From: Candidatus Heimdallarchaeota archaeon
GTDB taxonomy: Archaea > Asgardarchaeota > Heimdallarchaeia > JABLTI01
Direction of reading: 5' to 3'
Length of the DNA stretch: 64,000 nucleotides
NCBI GenBank assembly: GCA_019058275.1
Contig: JAHLVW010000062.1
Coordinates: 62,001 to 126,000, forward strand
The notes beneath the pieces were generated by a model, which worked only from the letters and a program-made list of their open reading frames with translations, made no database searches and was not told the DNA's origin. Positions 41,119 through 50,869 of this stretch are shown here, in pieces; position 1 is the stretch's first letter, and each line of letters opens with the position of its first letter. The position numbers and the translations under genes were made by a program.

Positions 41119-43830
41119 ATGAAAAACAGGAATCTATTTACAATTTTCTTTAGAAGATATTTCACAAAAATAATTCCTTCCTTTATTGTAAGCTTTATGA
41201 TTTTTTGCATAATTGGAGCGATTTCAATACTGGTCGCACATCAATCAAATCTAGCATTCAAAGAAGCAATTTCAAATGGATATTCCGATTTAGATGGTAA
41301 AATATCATCACCAGGAGGATTTGAGGATCTAGATTTAGAGGATATTCCTTTAAAACTAAGTAATATATCAATAGATTCTAACCTTTCTGTTTGTTTTAGC
41401 GTAATCATTGCTGTCAACATAGTTGCAGAGAATAATGAAACTTTTACTATTCCTTTTTTTGGTCTTGATGATAATCTATTGACTAGAATGAACATTTCAG
41501 ATAGGAATTCAATTGTAACTAGAATGGACCAAGACTTGATTAATGTTTCCTCGATAGATGATAGCTCAAAAAACTACCAAATATCAATAAATGAGAATGA
41601 GAGTATAGTCAATGATTGGCTATTTTCAAGCATAATTAGAAAAACCCAAAGTTATTATAGTCTCCAATTAAAACATGATAAATATAATTACAGAAAATAT
41701 TTTCTAATGGGAAATCTAAGTTTTTGTATTGAGGTTGCAAAGGAATTAGAAATTACTGAAGCTAATGTAGGTAGTTTTTTCTATGGTTTTATTGATGAAA
41801 GTATTTTAGAGAATTTCTCTCCTGAAGAAGTACTTGACATAATAGATCAATATGAAAAAAATCTTTATTTGGAATTAGTTAGAATTGGAATAGACCCTGA
41901 TTACATAAGTATTTCTTCTTCAATAGATATAGATATACATAATACGTTGGTTTCAATTTATAGTGATATATATGATATACAATTGTTGTCAATTCCAAAT
42001 ATAGTACTTATATTCCTGCTAATTTTTACAATAGACGTAGGAGTTAATGGAATATTGAAAAGCCTAAGAAAGAAACTTTGGTTAAAAGGTTTCTCAGATA
42101 GAAAAATAAATACAATGTTCTTTATTATTGAGATTATTCCAGATTTGGCAGCATTTTTGTTGTCTATGCTTCTAGTTTTATTACTTGGACAAATTCTAAA
42201 CATAACAAATTTACTTAATATCACATTTGTAAAAACATTAGGTCTGACTTTTATAATCATCATTCTCTGTAAAGTTATTAATTTCTTCTTTCTAAACAAG
42301 ACTAAAAGAAATGGTACAACTGAAGAATCAGTTTCCAAAAGATTGTCTGATAGAACTCTCAATATTGTTAAAATTTCAAGTATTGTCTTATTGATGCTAG
42401 TTGTTTTTATGCAAATTGCTCGAGTATTTACTTCTCTTTTTTGGTTTCCACTTATTAACGGGTCAACAAAAATAATTTTCGATGTATTTACAGCGATAAT
42501 ATTACTTTTGATTATCATAATTTTATTTTCTTCTAAGTTTAAAGGGAAATCTGTTTTTTCTAAACAAAGTAAATTAAGAAATCTTTTCAAAAGATTGTTT
42601 ACAAATGAAAAGAAGAAGATTTTAGCTCAACAATTAATAGTTTTTAGCTTCTATTTATTATTGACATTTATGATTGTTAATTATCAAGCAATGAGTGTAT
42701 ATTCAAATAGAAATGAAAATATTTTTGATATAGAAATTACTTATCATGGTTCACAAGATACGGGTATAGATCTTTCTCAGATTCAGAATGTAACTACTGC
42801 TTTACCAGAAGTAAAAAATATGAGTCTTGAAGATAGATTAGATGCTAATGTAATTTTTGATTTAAAACAATGCAAGTCTAGAATTTGTGCAATAAATACA
42901 TCTATTTATTCAGAAAAGGATCTTGGTTGGAATCATTTTATAGGTATAACAGGCGATTCAAATAGGAATATTCTTAGCCAGATGAATAATGGAACTATTA
43001 TCATTAGCCAAAAACTAGCAGAAGAAATAGGTGCAAGAGTTGGTGACTATATTACACTAGATGATGAAGATTTTCTAATAGGAAATGGGACTGGTGTAGA
43101 TGTTATTATCGAAAACCTAGAAGTTGTAGGAATTTCTGATATGTTACCAAAACTTCACGGGAATGTTTATTATTCAAATCCTTGTGCTATTATTGATTTT
43201 AAAATAGTTGATGATTTAAGAAGAAATCTGAATTCAACAAGAATCGCTCAAACACTCAGATTTGATCTTGAATATGAAACGGAAAATGAAACCTTAATTC
43301 AAATTTTGCAAAGTCAGACTTTAGACTCTTTTATAGAAATATTGAATTTGGATTTATTGCCTTATGTTTTTATTACTATTAATTCAGCTTCTTATAACAA
43401 TCCTTCAAATGTAGGTCCTTCCTACTATGATATCTATTTAAACTTTCTAAGGTTCGAAATTGCTTTCGAGATTATTTTTTTGCCAATAATAACACTAATA
43501 TTCAATAAGAAAATTCTTAGCTCTATAAATTCAAAATTCCAAATTTTAGGTTCTCGTGGATTTGATGACAAATTGATGAGGAGACATTATAGAAAAGAGG
43601 TATTCTCTTCAATTATTGCAGGAAATATCCTTGGAATTGTTATTGGAATAACTGTCTGTTTAATGAAACTTAGTTATAGTTTACCTAGTTTATTTCTAAT
43701 TGGAAACTTTAGTATTTTAATTGAAGCAGCAATTTTAATTTTATTATCAATTATTATTGGATTAGGAACTTTGGGAATGCTGAACATAAGTCTTAACAAA
43801 AATCTAAAAACGCTAAAAGATGGAGGTTAA
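41119..43830 (+). CDS. FtsX-type ABC transporter permease
   Basis: The 903-residue protein has the MacB/FtsX plan: TM1 near residues 15-40 (IIPSFIVSFMIFCIIGAISILVA), a large outer domain, then helices at about 290-315, 335-360, 370-395, 425-475 and 505-530. A second outer domain follows (about 540-770), and the last three helices include LPIITLIFNKKILSSINSKFQILGSRGFDDKLMRRHYRKEVFSSIIAGNILGIVIGITVCLMKL. The cytoplasmic loop ILGSRGFDDK is a typical coupling helix of FtsX domains. It is followed 5 bases later by its ATPase. Such transporters move lipoproteins or peptides, or act as mechanical signalling devices, rather than importing small molecules. Confidence 0.82.
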   Translation: MKNRNLFTIFFRRYFTKIIPSFIVSFMIFCIIGAISILVAHQSNLAFKEAISNGYSDLDGKISSPGGFEDLDLEDIPLKLSNISIDSNLSVCFSVIIAVNIVAENNETFTIPFFGLDDNLLTRMNISDRNSIVTRMDQDLINVSSIDDSSKNYQISINENESIVNDWLFSSIIRKTQSYYSLQLKHDKYNYRKYFLMGNLSFCIEVAKELEITEANVGSFFYGFIDESILENFSPEEVLDIIDQYEKNLYLELVRIGIDPDYISISSSIDIDIHNTLVSIYSDIYDIQLLSIPNIVLIFLLIFTIDVGVNGILKSLRKKLWLKGFSDRKINTMFFIIEIIPDLAAFLLSMLLVLLLGQILNITNLLNITFVKTLGLTFIIIILCKVINFFFLNKTKRNGTTEESVSKRLSDRTLNIVKISSIVLLMLVVFMQIARVFTSLFWFPLINGSTKIIFDVFTAIILLLIIIILFSSKFKGKSVFSKQSKLRNLFKRLFTNEKKKILAQQLIVFSFYLLLTFMIVNYQAMSVYSNRNENIFDIEITYHGSQDTGIDLSQIQNVTTALPEVKNMSLEDRLDANVIFDLKQCKSRICAINTSIYSEKDLGWNHFIGITGDSNRNILSQMNNGTIIISQKLAEEIGARVGDYITLDDEDFLIGNGTGVDVIIENLEVVGISDMLPKLHGNVYYSNPCAIIDFKIVDDLRRNLNSTRIAQTLRFDLEYETENETLIQILQSQTLDSFIEILNLDLLPYVFITINSASYNNPSNVGPSYYDIYLNFLRFEIAFEIIFLPIITLIFNKKILSSINSKFQILGSRGFDDKLMRRHYRKEVFSSIIAGNILGIVIGITVCLMKLSYSLPSLFLIGNFSILIEAAILILLSIIIGLGTLGMLNISLNKNLKTLKDGG

Positions 43831-43835
43831 TAGAA

Positions 43836-44498
43836 ATGACATATATAATCATTGAATCATTATACAAAATCTATCAAGGAACTGTTGAAACAGTTGCTCT
43901 AGAGAATTTCAATGAGAAAATCGATAAGGGTGAAGCTGTTGCTATTGCAGGCCCTAGTGGAAGTGGGAAAACAAGTCTTCTGTCTTGTATTGGTGGTGTT
44001 TTGAAACCAACAAGTGGAAGAATACTGATAGATGGTATTGATATCACCAAATTATCGGATGATGAGTTAGTTGATTATCGCAGAGATCAAGTAGGATTAA
44101 TTTATCAAGATTTTAATCTAATTGATGAATTTTCGATCTATGAAAATGTTGTTTTACCTATGCTAATAGCAAAAAAAACCAAATCAGAAATTGAAGCACG
44201 CGCTAATGAACTTTTAGAAGCATTAGATATTCAACGTTACATAAAAACTTTTCCAAATTACCTCTCAGGAGGTGAAAAGCAAAGGGTTGCTATTGCTGTA
44301 GCTTTAGCAAACGATCCGGATATTATCTTAGCTGATGAACCTACAGGAAATCTTGATTTAGCATCACGAGAGAATGTTATAGATATACTCACCACCAAGT
44401 GTAAAGATCTGAATAAAGCTCTTCTGATTGCTACCCATGATCCATTTATAATGAAAAAAATCGATCGTATAATTGATTTGCCAAAATTAATCAGGTGA
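43836..44498 (+). CDS. ABC transporter ATPase (LolD/MacB type)
   Basis: The 220-residue ATPase powers the flanking permeases. Walker A is GPSGSGKTS at residues 39-47, the Q-loop lies in QVGLIYQDFNLIDEFSIYENVVLP, the ABC signature is LSGGEKQRVAIAVALANDPDIILADEPTGNLD (with Walker B DIILADEP), and the H-loop is LIATHD. The phrase LADEPTGNLD is characteristic of the LolD/MacB/FtsE group. It lies 5 bases after the first permease and 7 bases before the second, so all three are one operon. Confidence 0.96.
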   Translation: MTYIIIESLYKIYQGTVETVALENFNEKIDKGEAVAIAGPSGSGKTSLLSCIGGVLKPTSGRILIDGIDITKLSDDELVDYRRDQVGLIYQDFNLIDEFSIYENVVLPMLIAKKTKSEIEARANELLEALDIQRYIKTFPNYLSGGEKQRVAIAVALANDPDIILADEPTGNLDLASRENVIDILTTKCKDLNKALLIATHDPFIMKKIDRIIDLPKLIR

Positions 44499-44505
44499 TT
44501 CCTAT

Positions 44506-46839
44506 TTGAAAATATCATTGCTCTTCCTTAGGAGATATTGGAAGCTGTACTCTCAGCATTTCTTTTATATATTACTAAGTATACTGATAGTTTCTACACC
44601 AGCAATTGGAGGAGCAATTTTTGATAAATTAACAATTGCAAGTTTTTTAAATGCCCAAAATAATGACCTTGAAATTTCAAATGATTTGGAATTAGGATAT
44701 TCAGCAACTAATATTTCAGATTTAGAATCAGTTATTCTTGATTTGTCTAATTATAGTGAACAATGGAACAAATATTTTTCAAATTATTCATTGTTGTTAA
44801 TATCAGATTATGAAGTCAATAATTTAACTTTTACAATTGGAATTGATTTTTCAATAAGTTCAACTAATTTAAAAAATGCTAATTTTCCATTACACCAATT
44901 TAATTATTTTAATAATAACATATCTTTAGAGAATTTTCTTGCAAGCTCTGAAATACCTTTTGAGGTATCATTAATTTTTAGCTATGATTTTTTCCAAACT
45001 CTGGACCTTACAGCTCTTAGAATTATGTCTAAAGTATCATATATAGGTCAAATCATTGATTTTAACACAAAAAAAATTAGATCACCTGAATCATATTTGA
45101 AATTTATTGAGGAGTTACTCGATAAAATAGATTATTATTTATCGACTAATAATATTCCTCTTTACAGCTCAAATGAAGAAAGTTCTTTTCAGATTGAAGA
45201 CATTATTTTTTACAAGAATCAGTTCGACTCTTTAATTTTGTTAATTTCATTAGTCACACTAATTATTACAATTTGGCTAAGTGAATTCTTTAGTGATAAT
45301 TTCTCAAAAGAAATTAGGAGAAAAATTGACAAATTATATATAAGAGGTTTAGAACACAAAAGAGAAAAGATTATTTCAGTTTTCATTCCATTAATTGTTG
45401 ACTTGTCCTGTTTTCTTTTTATTGGAATAGTATTACTTGTTACAAATATCATAATAAGCTTGGATTTTCTCTTGACAATTATTATCATAGGCATTTTTTT
45501 AATTTTGCTTATTTACAGGAATTATAAGAAATACAGTAAATCAGATCAAACAATTTTGAATTCTAAATCAATAATTTTATTTGTATTAATATTGGCGATA
45601 GTCTCAATAACACCTATTTTACTAAGGCAATTCATCTTTACTCTCATCCCAGATACCATCTATTCATACATTATACTCTTCTCTCAAGCAATTCAATATT
45701 TCATTATTACATTGCTTATAGCGGAAATATTCATCAAGAAAATTGCTACTAGACTATTTAGTAAATTTGGGATAAAAAATCTCATTAACAAATTATTCAA
45801 TAAAAGGGAATACGTTTTTCGACAGTTATTTCATTCAACATTGCTTTTAATATGGGGCTCTACAGTAGTAACTGGCGGTTTTCAAACTTTCTCTACTAAC
45901 TATAATCTAAATTTTGGGATGGAATATCCAACAGATTTAGTGATTTCTACTGATGTTTATTTATTTAATATTTCATCTATACAAAATAATGACAATTTTT
46001 CTTCAGTTATACCAATATCTCATACACAAGAAAGTTTCTTTTTAAACTATGATCTTTATTTAATGAATATTTCAGTAATCCAAAAGCTAATACCTAATCT
46101 AAAGAAATACTATGGTTTATCTAAGCTAAAAGAAGGTATATCCTATATGTCAAAAGATTTTGCTAAAGAATTTAATTTTGTTGATGGAGAATATTTTCCA
46201 ACTAAAATGGGAGAAAATGAATCATCTGTATATATTGACCAAGAGATTAAGATTATAGATTATTTTCCATTTGTAAAGAAAATTGAAAATAGACCATTTA
46301 TTGTTTCATCTTTTAATTTGCAGTATAGTAACATAACTAGAGTATCAAAACTTTATTTGAATATGAATAATGAAATCAATAAAAGTGTAGCAATAGAATA
46401 TTTAGAACAACAATTAGATATATCTGTTCAGGAAATTGATATGCCTATTTATGTGAATTATAATTTTCTTATTGGTATCTTTCAAGCCTATTTTATATTA
46501 GTATCTTTAGCTATAGTTTGGTTAAGCATAAAACAATTATTAGCAAAAATACGGATTCCAATGAAAACATTTTATCAGAGAGGAATGTCAATTAGGCTTA
46601 TCAAAAAAAGGCAATTTAATAACTTAGCTTTAGTACTATTAATTTCAGCTCTATTGGGTGTTTCATTAGGAATTCTCTTTTTGTTTCTTCAGCTACCAAC
46701 TGCTGTGTACACTATTCATCAATATTATCCTATACAAATCACTTTTTGGTATAGTTTATTATTTATTCCAGTCTTACCACTACTATATGATTATACTATT
46801 ATTACTCAAAGGAATTTTCATTTCTCAAATAATACTTAG
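44506..46839 (+). CDS. FtsX-type ABC transporter permease, second subunit
   Basis: The 777-residue protein repeats the permease plan: TM1 near residues 14-38 (HFFYILLSILIVSTPAIGGAIF), an outer domain to about 240, paired helices between 245 and 430, a second outer domain and three C-terminal helices (FLIGIFQAYFILVSLAIVWLSIKQL, FNNLALVLLISALLGVSLGILFLFL, ITFWYSLLFIPVLPLLYDYTII). The coupling loop TFYQRGMSIRLIKKRQFNN is visible. It completes a two-permease, one-ATPase cassette. Lys, Asn and Ile are abundant, more so than in neighbouring housekeeping genes, perhaps reflecting membrane content or different origin. Start is TTG at 44506. Confidence 0.82.
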   Translation: MKISLLFLRRYWKLYSQHFFYILLSILIVSTPAIGGAIFDKLTIASFLNAQNNDLEISNDLELGYSATNISDLESVILDLSNYSEQWNKYFSNYSLLLISDYEVNNLTFTIGIDFSISSTNLKNANFPLHQFNYFNNNISLENFLASSEIPFEVSLIFSYDFFQTLDLTALRIMSKVSYIGQIIDFNTKKIRSPESYLKFIEELLDKIDYYLSTNNIPLYSSNEESSFQIEDIIFYKNQFDSLILLISLVTLIITIWLSEFFSDNFSKEIRRKIDKLYIRGLEHKREKIISVFIPLIVDLSCFLFIGIVLLVTNIIISLDFLLTIIIIGIFLILLIYRNYKKYSKSDQTILNSKSIILFVLILAIVSITPILLRQFIFTLIPDTIYSYIILFSQAIQYFIITLLIAEIFIKKIATRLFSKFGIKNLINKLFNKREYVFRQLFHSTLLLIWGSTVVTGGFQTFSTNYNLNFGMEYPTDLVISTDVYLFNISSIQNNDNFSSVIPISHTQESFFLNYDLYLMNISVIQKLIPNLKKYYGLSKLKEGISYMSKDFAKEFNFVDGEYFPTKMGENESSVYIDQEIKIIDYFPFVKKIENRPFIVSSFNLQYSNITRVSKLYLNMNNEINKSVAIEYLEQQLDISVQEIDMPIYVNYNFLIGIFQAYFILVSLAIVWLSIKQLLAKIRIPMKTFYQRGMSIRLIKKRQFNNLALVLLISALLGVSLGILFLFLQLPTAVYTIHQYYPIQITFWYSLLFIPVLPLLYDYTIITQRNFHFSNNT

Positions 46840-47025
46840 TGATTGTTTTTTAAAAATGAAAAAAATTAATAGATAAAGTCTAACTATTCTTTTGTAAGCT
46901 TTGTTCGAGCGTTCACACTAAAAACATTTTCTTTTTGTTTTTGATGTTATTTTTTGTTTTCATATAATATGATAAAATCCCAGCGAAATACAGAAAGACT
47001 CTTTCCTATACTCTTGGTTTATGAT

Positions 47026-47124
47026 TTATTTAATCAGTGGTTTCCTATTCATATTCTCGTCTTCAAAGAATTTTTTCAGTGCTTCACTTTCGTAAAGTTC
47101 CTGATACTTTCGTGTCTTAACCAT
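47026..47124 (-). CDS. Possible 32-residue ORF
   Basis: Product MVKTRKYQELYESEALKKFFEDENMNRKPLIK is charged and coding-like, but no ribosome binding site is clear and no family is known. It lies in the otherwise gene-poor 46840-47421 region (580 bases), which also holds the cupin remnant. A remnant of a longer gene is as likely as a functional peptide. Confidence 0.25.
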   Translation of the reverse strand: MVKTRKYQELYESEALKKFFEDENMNRKPLIK

Positions 47125-47167
47125 AGTTAATACCTTATTTTTTGCATAAATATACAAAGAATTCTGA

Positions 47168-47386
47168 GTTTATAAATTAAGTAAAGCTACCTTCGTTCAT
47201 CCAGAAGAACATAAAATTCACATTGTTCAAGGGGAATGTGATTTAATTTCGGAAGATGGGACAAGAACCAAAGTAAAAGCAGCTGATTCCATTTACGTCC
47301 CTCCAGATGAAAAACATGGGTACGAAAACACTGGTTCTGAAACACTCAAATTCATTTGTGTTATTCCACTTCTAAAAAAAGAATGA
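47168..47386 (+). pseudogene. Cupin gene, 3' half
   Basis: The frame reads FVHPEEHKIHIVQGECDLISEDGTRTKVKAADSIYVPPDEKHGYENTGSETLKFICVIPLLKKE and then stops. It has the end of cupin motif 1 and all of motif 2 (PPDEKHGYENTG), but an in-frame TGA at 47165-47167 cuts off the N-terminal half and no start codon is visible. Over HPEEHxIxIVQGECxLISEDGTR it parallels the half gene at 40791. At DNA level the shared part is clearly diverged after the first 15 identical bases, so this is not a fresh target-site duplication. Confidence 0.65.
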
Positions 47387-47421
47387 ATATGATGAAATAA
47401 AAACTATCTATTCATCATTTC

Positions 47422-48774
47422 TTATTTCCAATTTTTAAATTCATCAATAACAGTGATAATCATTTTCATTCCATCTATGAAATCATCAATGTAAATATTC
47501 TCATTTGGTGCATGTGAATTAGTATTAGGATGTCCACAACCTAATGAAACAACTGGCATATGATCACCAAAAAGGTACATCGGACCAGAACCACCTGAAG
47601 TTGATTGAATTGTTGCTTCATGATCATAGACTCTTTTGTTAGCTCTTTTACAGAGTTTTACAAAATCATTATTAACATAGGTTTTAGATGGTGGATAACC
47701 ATTTGACCAATCGAATGTTAAATCGCTAAATCCATTATCATCAAGGTATTTTCGAAGATTCTTGAGTATTTTCTTAGGATCTTGGTTTTTAACTAATCTA
47801 AAGTCAATCTTTGCTGAGGCTTGTTTAGGAATGACTGTTTTTCCTCCTTCACCTTGCCAACCAGCTGTGAAGCCACAGAGATTACAAGTTGGTTTAGTAA
47901 AGTATGCTACTTTTGCTTCATCATCATTCATACCATAACGGTATTCATCAATGCCAAAGTGTTCTTTTGTTTCTTTAGGATAATTATTGTATTTTTCAAT
48001 AACCTCTAGCTCTTCTTTAGTTATCTTTTCAATGTCATCATAGAAATGAGGTACGAGGATTTTTCCATCTTTATCCTTTAAAGAGTTAATAGCTTGTAGC
48101 AATCTTTCACCAGCATTTGGTAAGTGTGTTGCATTTGCGGAATGCGAGTCAATATCCATTTGCTTTACAGAAAATTGTACATAAAGTATCCCTTTAACGC
48201 CTAGAATGAACTCCTGGAAGCCTTCACGGTTACTACCTCCAAATTCCCAAATACAACCATCAACATTCTTAAAGAAATCAAGATCTTTATCAAAATAATT
48301 TGTGAGATTTTTACTACTACTTTCTTCCTCGGTTTCTATTACAAATTTAATATTGCATGGGAGTTCTAAACCAGCATCCAACCAAGCTCTAACAGCATGA
48401 ATTCTACAAACAATTTCATCTTTGTTATCTGCTGTTCCTCTACCAAACATTCTTCCATCTCTGATACTTAGTTCAAAGGGAGGAGATTCCCATAAATCAA
48501 AAGGTTCCGCAGGCTGAACATCAGCATGATCATAAATCATCAAAGTTCGTTTTGCACCTACATCCATCAAACCTGTAACAACAGGTCCTCCACCAGTTTC
48601 ATGAATTTTAGTTTCAAAACCATTTTCCTTCAATAGTTTAGCTGAGAATTCAGCAGCTTCAACCAAAAATTCTTCCTTAGCAGAAACTGAAGGAATAGCT
48701 ATAAACTCAGCTAAATCCTTTATAGCTTTGTCCTTTCTTTCTTCTATTAATTTGTAAATTTTATCAAGTGACAA
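47422..48774 (-). CDS. M20-family metallopeptidase / dipeptidase
   Basis: M20 enzymes are di-zinc hydrolases for dipeptides, N-acyl amino acids or similar amides. The 450-residue protein has the first metal motif IYDHADVQPAE (H83, D85), the bridging Asp in FGRGTADNKDE (about D116), the catalytic Glu pair in VIETEEESSS (about 148-151) and the C-terminal metal His in SLGCGHPNTNSHAPNENI. The lid domain lies between roughly 200 and 320. ATG at 48774 is consistent with the family start. The truncated GTPase lies just upstream on the same strand. Confidence 0.9.
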   Translation of the reverse strand: MSLDKIYKLIEERKDKAIKDLAEFIAIPSVSAKEEFLVEAAEFSAKLLKENGFETKIHETGGGPVVTGLMDVGAKRTLMIYDHADVQPAEPFDLWESPPFELSIRDGRMFGRGTADNKDEIVCRIHAVRAWLDAGLELPCNIKFVIETEEESSSKNLTNYFDKDLDFFKNVDGCIWEFGGSNREGFQEFILGVKGILYVQFSVKQMDIDSHSANATHLPNAGERLLQAINSLKDKDGKILVPHFYDDIEKITKEELEVIEKYNNYPKETKEHFGIDEYRYGMNDDEAKVAYFTKPTCNLCGFTAGWQGEGGKTVIPKQASAKIDFRLVKNQDPKKILKNLRKYLDDNGFSDLTFDWSNGYPPSKTYVNNDFVKLCKRANKRVYDHEATIQSTSGGSGPMYLFGDHMPVVSLGCGHPNTNSHAPNENIYIDDFIDGMKMIITVIDEFKNWK

Positions 48775-48852
48775 AATAAAATCATCCTTTTGCGTTTTGT
48801 TTCTATAAACGCATGAGCATTAATTAATTTTGGTACTTTCTTAGAAAAACAA

Positions 48853-49092
48853 TTAATTGAAATATAGTTCTTGTCCTCCAACATCGATAGCTGATAATGA
48901 CCATCCACTTATTGTTATTGGATTCTGTCTTATATCAATACCCAAAGTTGTTCTTGGATCTTTCATAACTGGTTCGCCAGTTTCTAAATAACGTACTAAT
49001 GTAGTTTTACCTGCTCCTGAAGCTCCTAAGATAACCAAGCTTGCTTTGAGCTCTACCTTTTTTTGTCCAAAAAGTTTTGAAAGCCAACTCAT
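48853..49092 (-). pseudogene. Arf-like small GTPase truncated after G3
   Basis: The 79-residue product is the first half of an Arf/Sar-like G domain. An amphipathic start (SWLSKLFGQKKVELKASL) is followed by the P-loop GASGAGKTT (23-31), switch I TTLGID, and the G3 motif in SAIDVGGQELYF. Then N and TAA end the frame; the following bases have further stops and no G4 or G5 (NKxD, SAK) anywhere before the M20 gene. Without half the nucleotide pocket it should not bind GTP stably. It is most likely a broken GTPase gene, though a short P-loop protein cannot be excluded. Confidence 0.72.
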
Positions 49093-49182
49093 GTTATTAC
49101 CTTCAGTAGTTTCAGTAAAGAAAGTATAACAAAATGGATTAATAAATTAATTCCTAAAAAATAAAGATTTTAGAAATGAAAA

Positions 49183-50703
49183 TTATTCATTTCTAATTGT
49201 TATATCTCCAGAAAATGTTGCAATGTTATAGATATATTGAATGGTTTTCTCATCGAAATTTGCTGTTTTGTAGTATTCTTGTTCATTTGGTAAAACAATA
49301 TTTCCAGTAGTTGTATCTGTAGTGACTTCCACTCCAACATCTAATTCGCTCATTAAATAACTAATATCAATAATGCCAGATGAAGAATCAATATCAAAAG
49401 TTGCTGTATGATTAATCAATGGAATGGATTCTGGATAAAGATCTAAAACAATATCACCTGAAAAGGTCTCAATAATCCAAGAAATATTATTGTAAAAGGT
49501 TACGCCAATACAATTTACAGTTATAGAACCTGAACTACTATCTAATGCTATATCGCTAAGATAAATATCAACAAACTCTTGGAAATCAACTATTATATCA
49601 TCTGAAAATGTAGTAATTATTAAATCAGAAGCATTAAAGATACTTGAATGGTCAATACCAAAATTAATGTGGCCTGAACTTGAAGAAATTGTGAAATCAT
49701 CTAAATTTATATCAGTGTTATCTTCAAAAACAATTTCAATATCACCTGAAAATGTTTCAGCGATGAAGCTTGTTGAATCAAAATTTAAACAATGAAGGGA
49801 ATAAAAGTCAATACTTCCAGAGCTAGTTTTTAATTTGAAGGTTGAAGTGATGATCTCTGCATAAGATCCTATTTGCATTTCAATATCTCCTGAAAAAGTT
49901 TCAATAGTAAAGTTAAGGGAGTTCACAAGGAGATTATTAGATGCAAAGAAATTAATCCTGCCTGAGCTAGAGTAGATTGATACTGCAGCATTTGTAGTGA
50001 TATTTGTGTATGCTCCTAGATTGACATCAATATCACCTGAAAATGTTTCAATATCTAGTTTCCTGATTTCAACATTAGGAGTATCAATCATGCTAATATC
50101 AATATAACTTGAAAATGATTTCAAATTATATTCAATTGCTATTGCTGGATTTATAGTTATATAGAGCTCATGACGAATTGAAGTTTTGTCCCAATAATTA
50201 AATTCATCTTCAGCAAAGGAAATTGTTGTTCGATTGTTAATCATATTTTCTGAAAAGGACTTAGCATCAGTGATGTTAGCTTGGGATTGACCATAAACTT
50301 CAATGGTGACTGATAAAAGAGTGGATAAACTATTATCATGTTTTATTCTTATGTCCCCTTGAAACATATCCAGATTTAATTCGATAATCTCTGTTGTTTC
50401 AGAATGATATGTGTAGTAAAGATCACCCATGTAGTAATAGGTCTGGGTACTTCGAGTTGAAAAGTAAACAATAGGTGTAATTATCCCTATTGATGTAATT
50501 ATTATAAAACTAATAATTAAGATGGAACTTAGTTTCCTTCCTTGAATCTTCTTAGGTACAGGTTCATAATCAGTAATGGGTTCTTGATGTAGTTTCCTTT
50601 TTTCTTCAGTAGATTCTTTTACTTCCTCAATGATTCCACCACAATTATGACAGAAACGTGAATTATCATCTATTCTTGCTCCACAATTTTTACAATATCT
50701 CAT
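49183..50703 (-). CDS. Zinc-ribbon / TM / DUF4097-like repeat surface protein
   Basis: An N-terminal cytoplasmic ribbon (MRYCKNCGARIDDNSRFCHNCGG) is followed by a Pro/Lys linker, one membrane helix (ILIISFIIITSIGIITPIVYFS) and an outer domain of about 400 residues. The outer part is a right-handed array with alternating phrases ETFSGDI and SSSGxI repeated at least five times (DIETFSGDIDVNL, IYSSSGRINFF, IETFSGDIEMQI, TSSGSIDFY, AETFSGDIEIVF). This resembles DUF4097 / head-of-adhesin beta-helices. I start it at ATG 50703 because the zinc ribbon begins there; the track start 18 codons earlier adds an unlikely tail. Function is unknown; adhesion or envelope sensing is a guess. Confidence 0.7.
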   Translation of the reverse strand: MRYCKNCGARIDDNSRFCHNCGGIIEEVKESTEEKRKLHQEPITDYEPVPKKIQGRKLSSILIISFIIITSIGIITPIVYFSTRSTQTYYYMGDLYYTYHSETTEIIELNLDMFQGDIRIKHDNSLSTLLSVTIEVYGQSQANITDAKSFSENMINNRTTISFAEDEFNYWDKTSIRHELYITINPAIAIEYNLKSFSSYIDISMIDTPNVEIRKLDIETFSGDIDVNLGAYTNITTNAAVSIYSSSGRINFFASNNLLVNSLNFTIETFSGDIEMQIGSYAEIITSTFKLKTSSGSIDFYSLHCLNFDSTSFIAETFSGDIEIVFEDNTDINLDDFTISSSSGHINFGIDHSSIFNASDLIITTFSDDIIVDFQEFVDIYLSDIALDSSSGSITVNCIGVTFYNNISWIIETFSGDIVLDLYPESIPLINHTATFDIDSSSGIIDISYLMSELDVGVEVTTDTTTGNIVLPNEQEYYKTANFDEKTIQYIYNIATFSGDITIRNE

Positions 50704-50869
50704 GAAAACACCAATTTTGTCTTTAGTTACTACTGGAGTAGTGACATATATATACACCTTTTTCTATTCAAAATTGGAAAAAATATGGTTCAAATAGAAA
50801 TTTCCATGATAAATGTAAATTAGTTTCAAAGTTTCCTCTTTTAAACCTCTAAATTGTAATTAGTAATAT

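Noticed and set aside
41958-42590. 210-residue antisense ORF in the first permease
   Set aside because: Ile/Lys/Asn-rich shadow of membrane-helix codons; no domain and no ribosome binding site.
41119-46839. Insertion sequence explaining the split cupins
   Set aside because: No transposase, terminal inverted repeats or exact target duplication is seen at the cassette edges.
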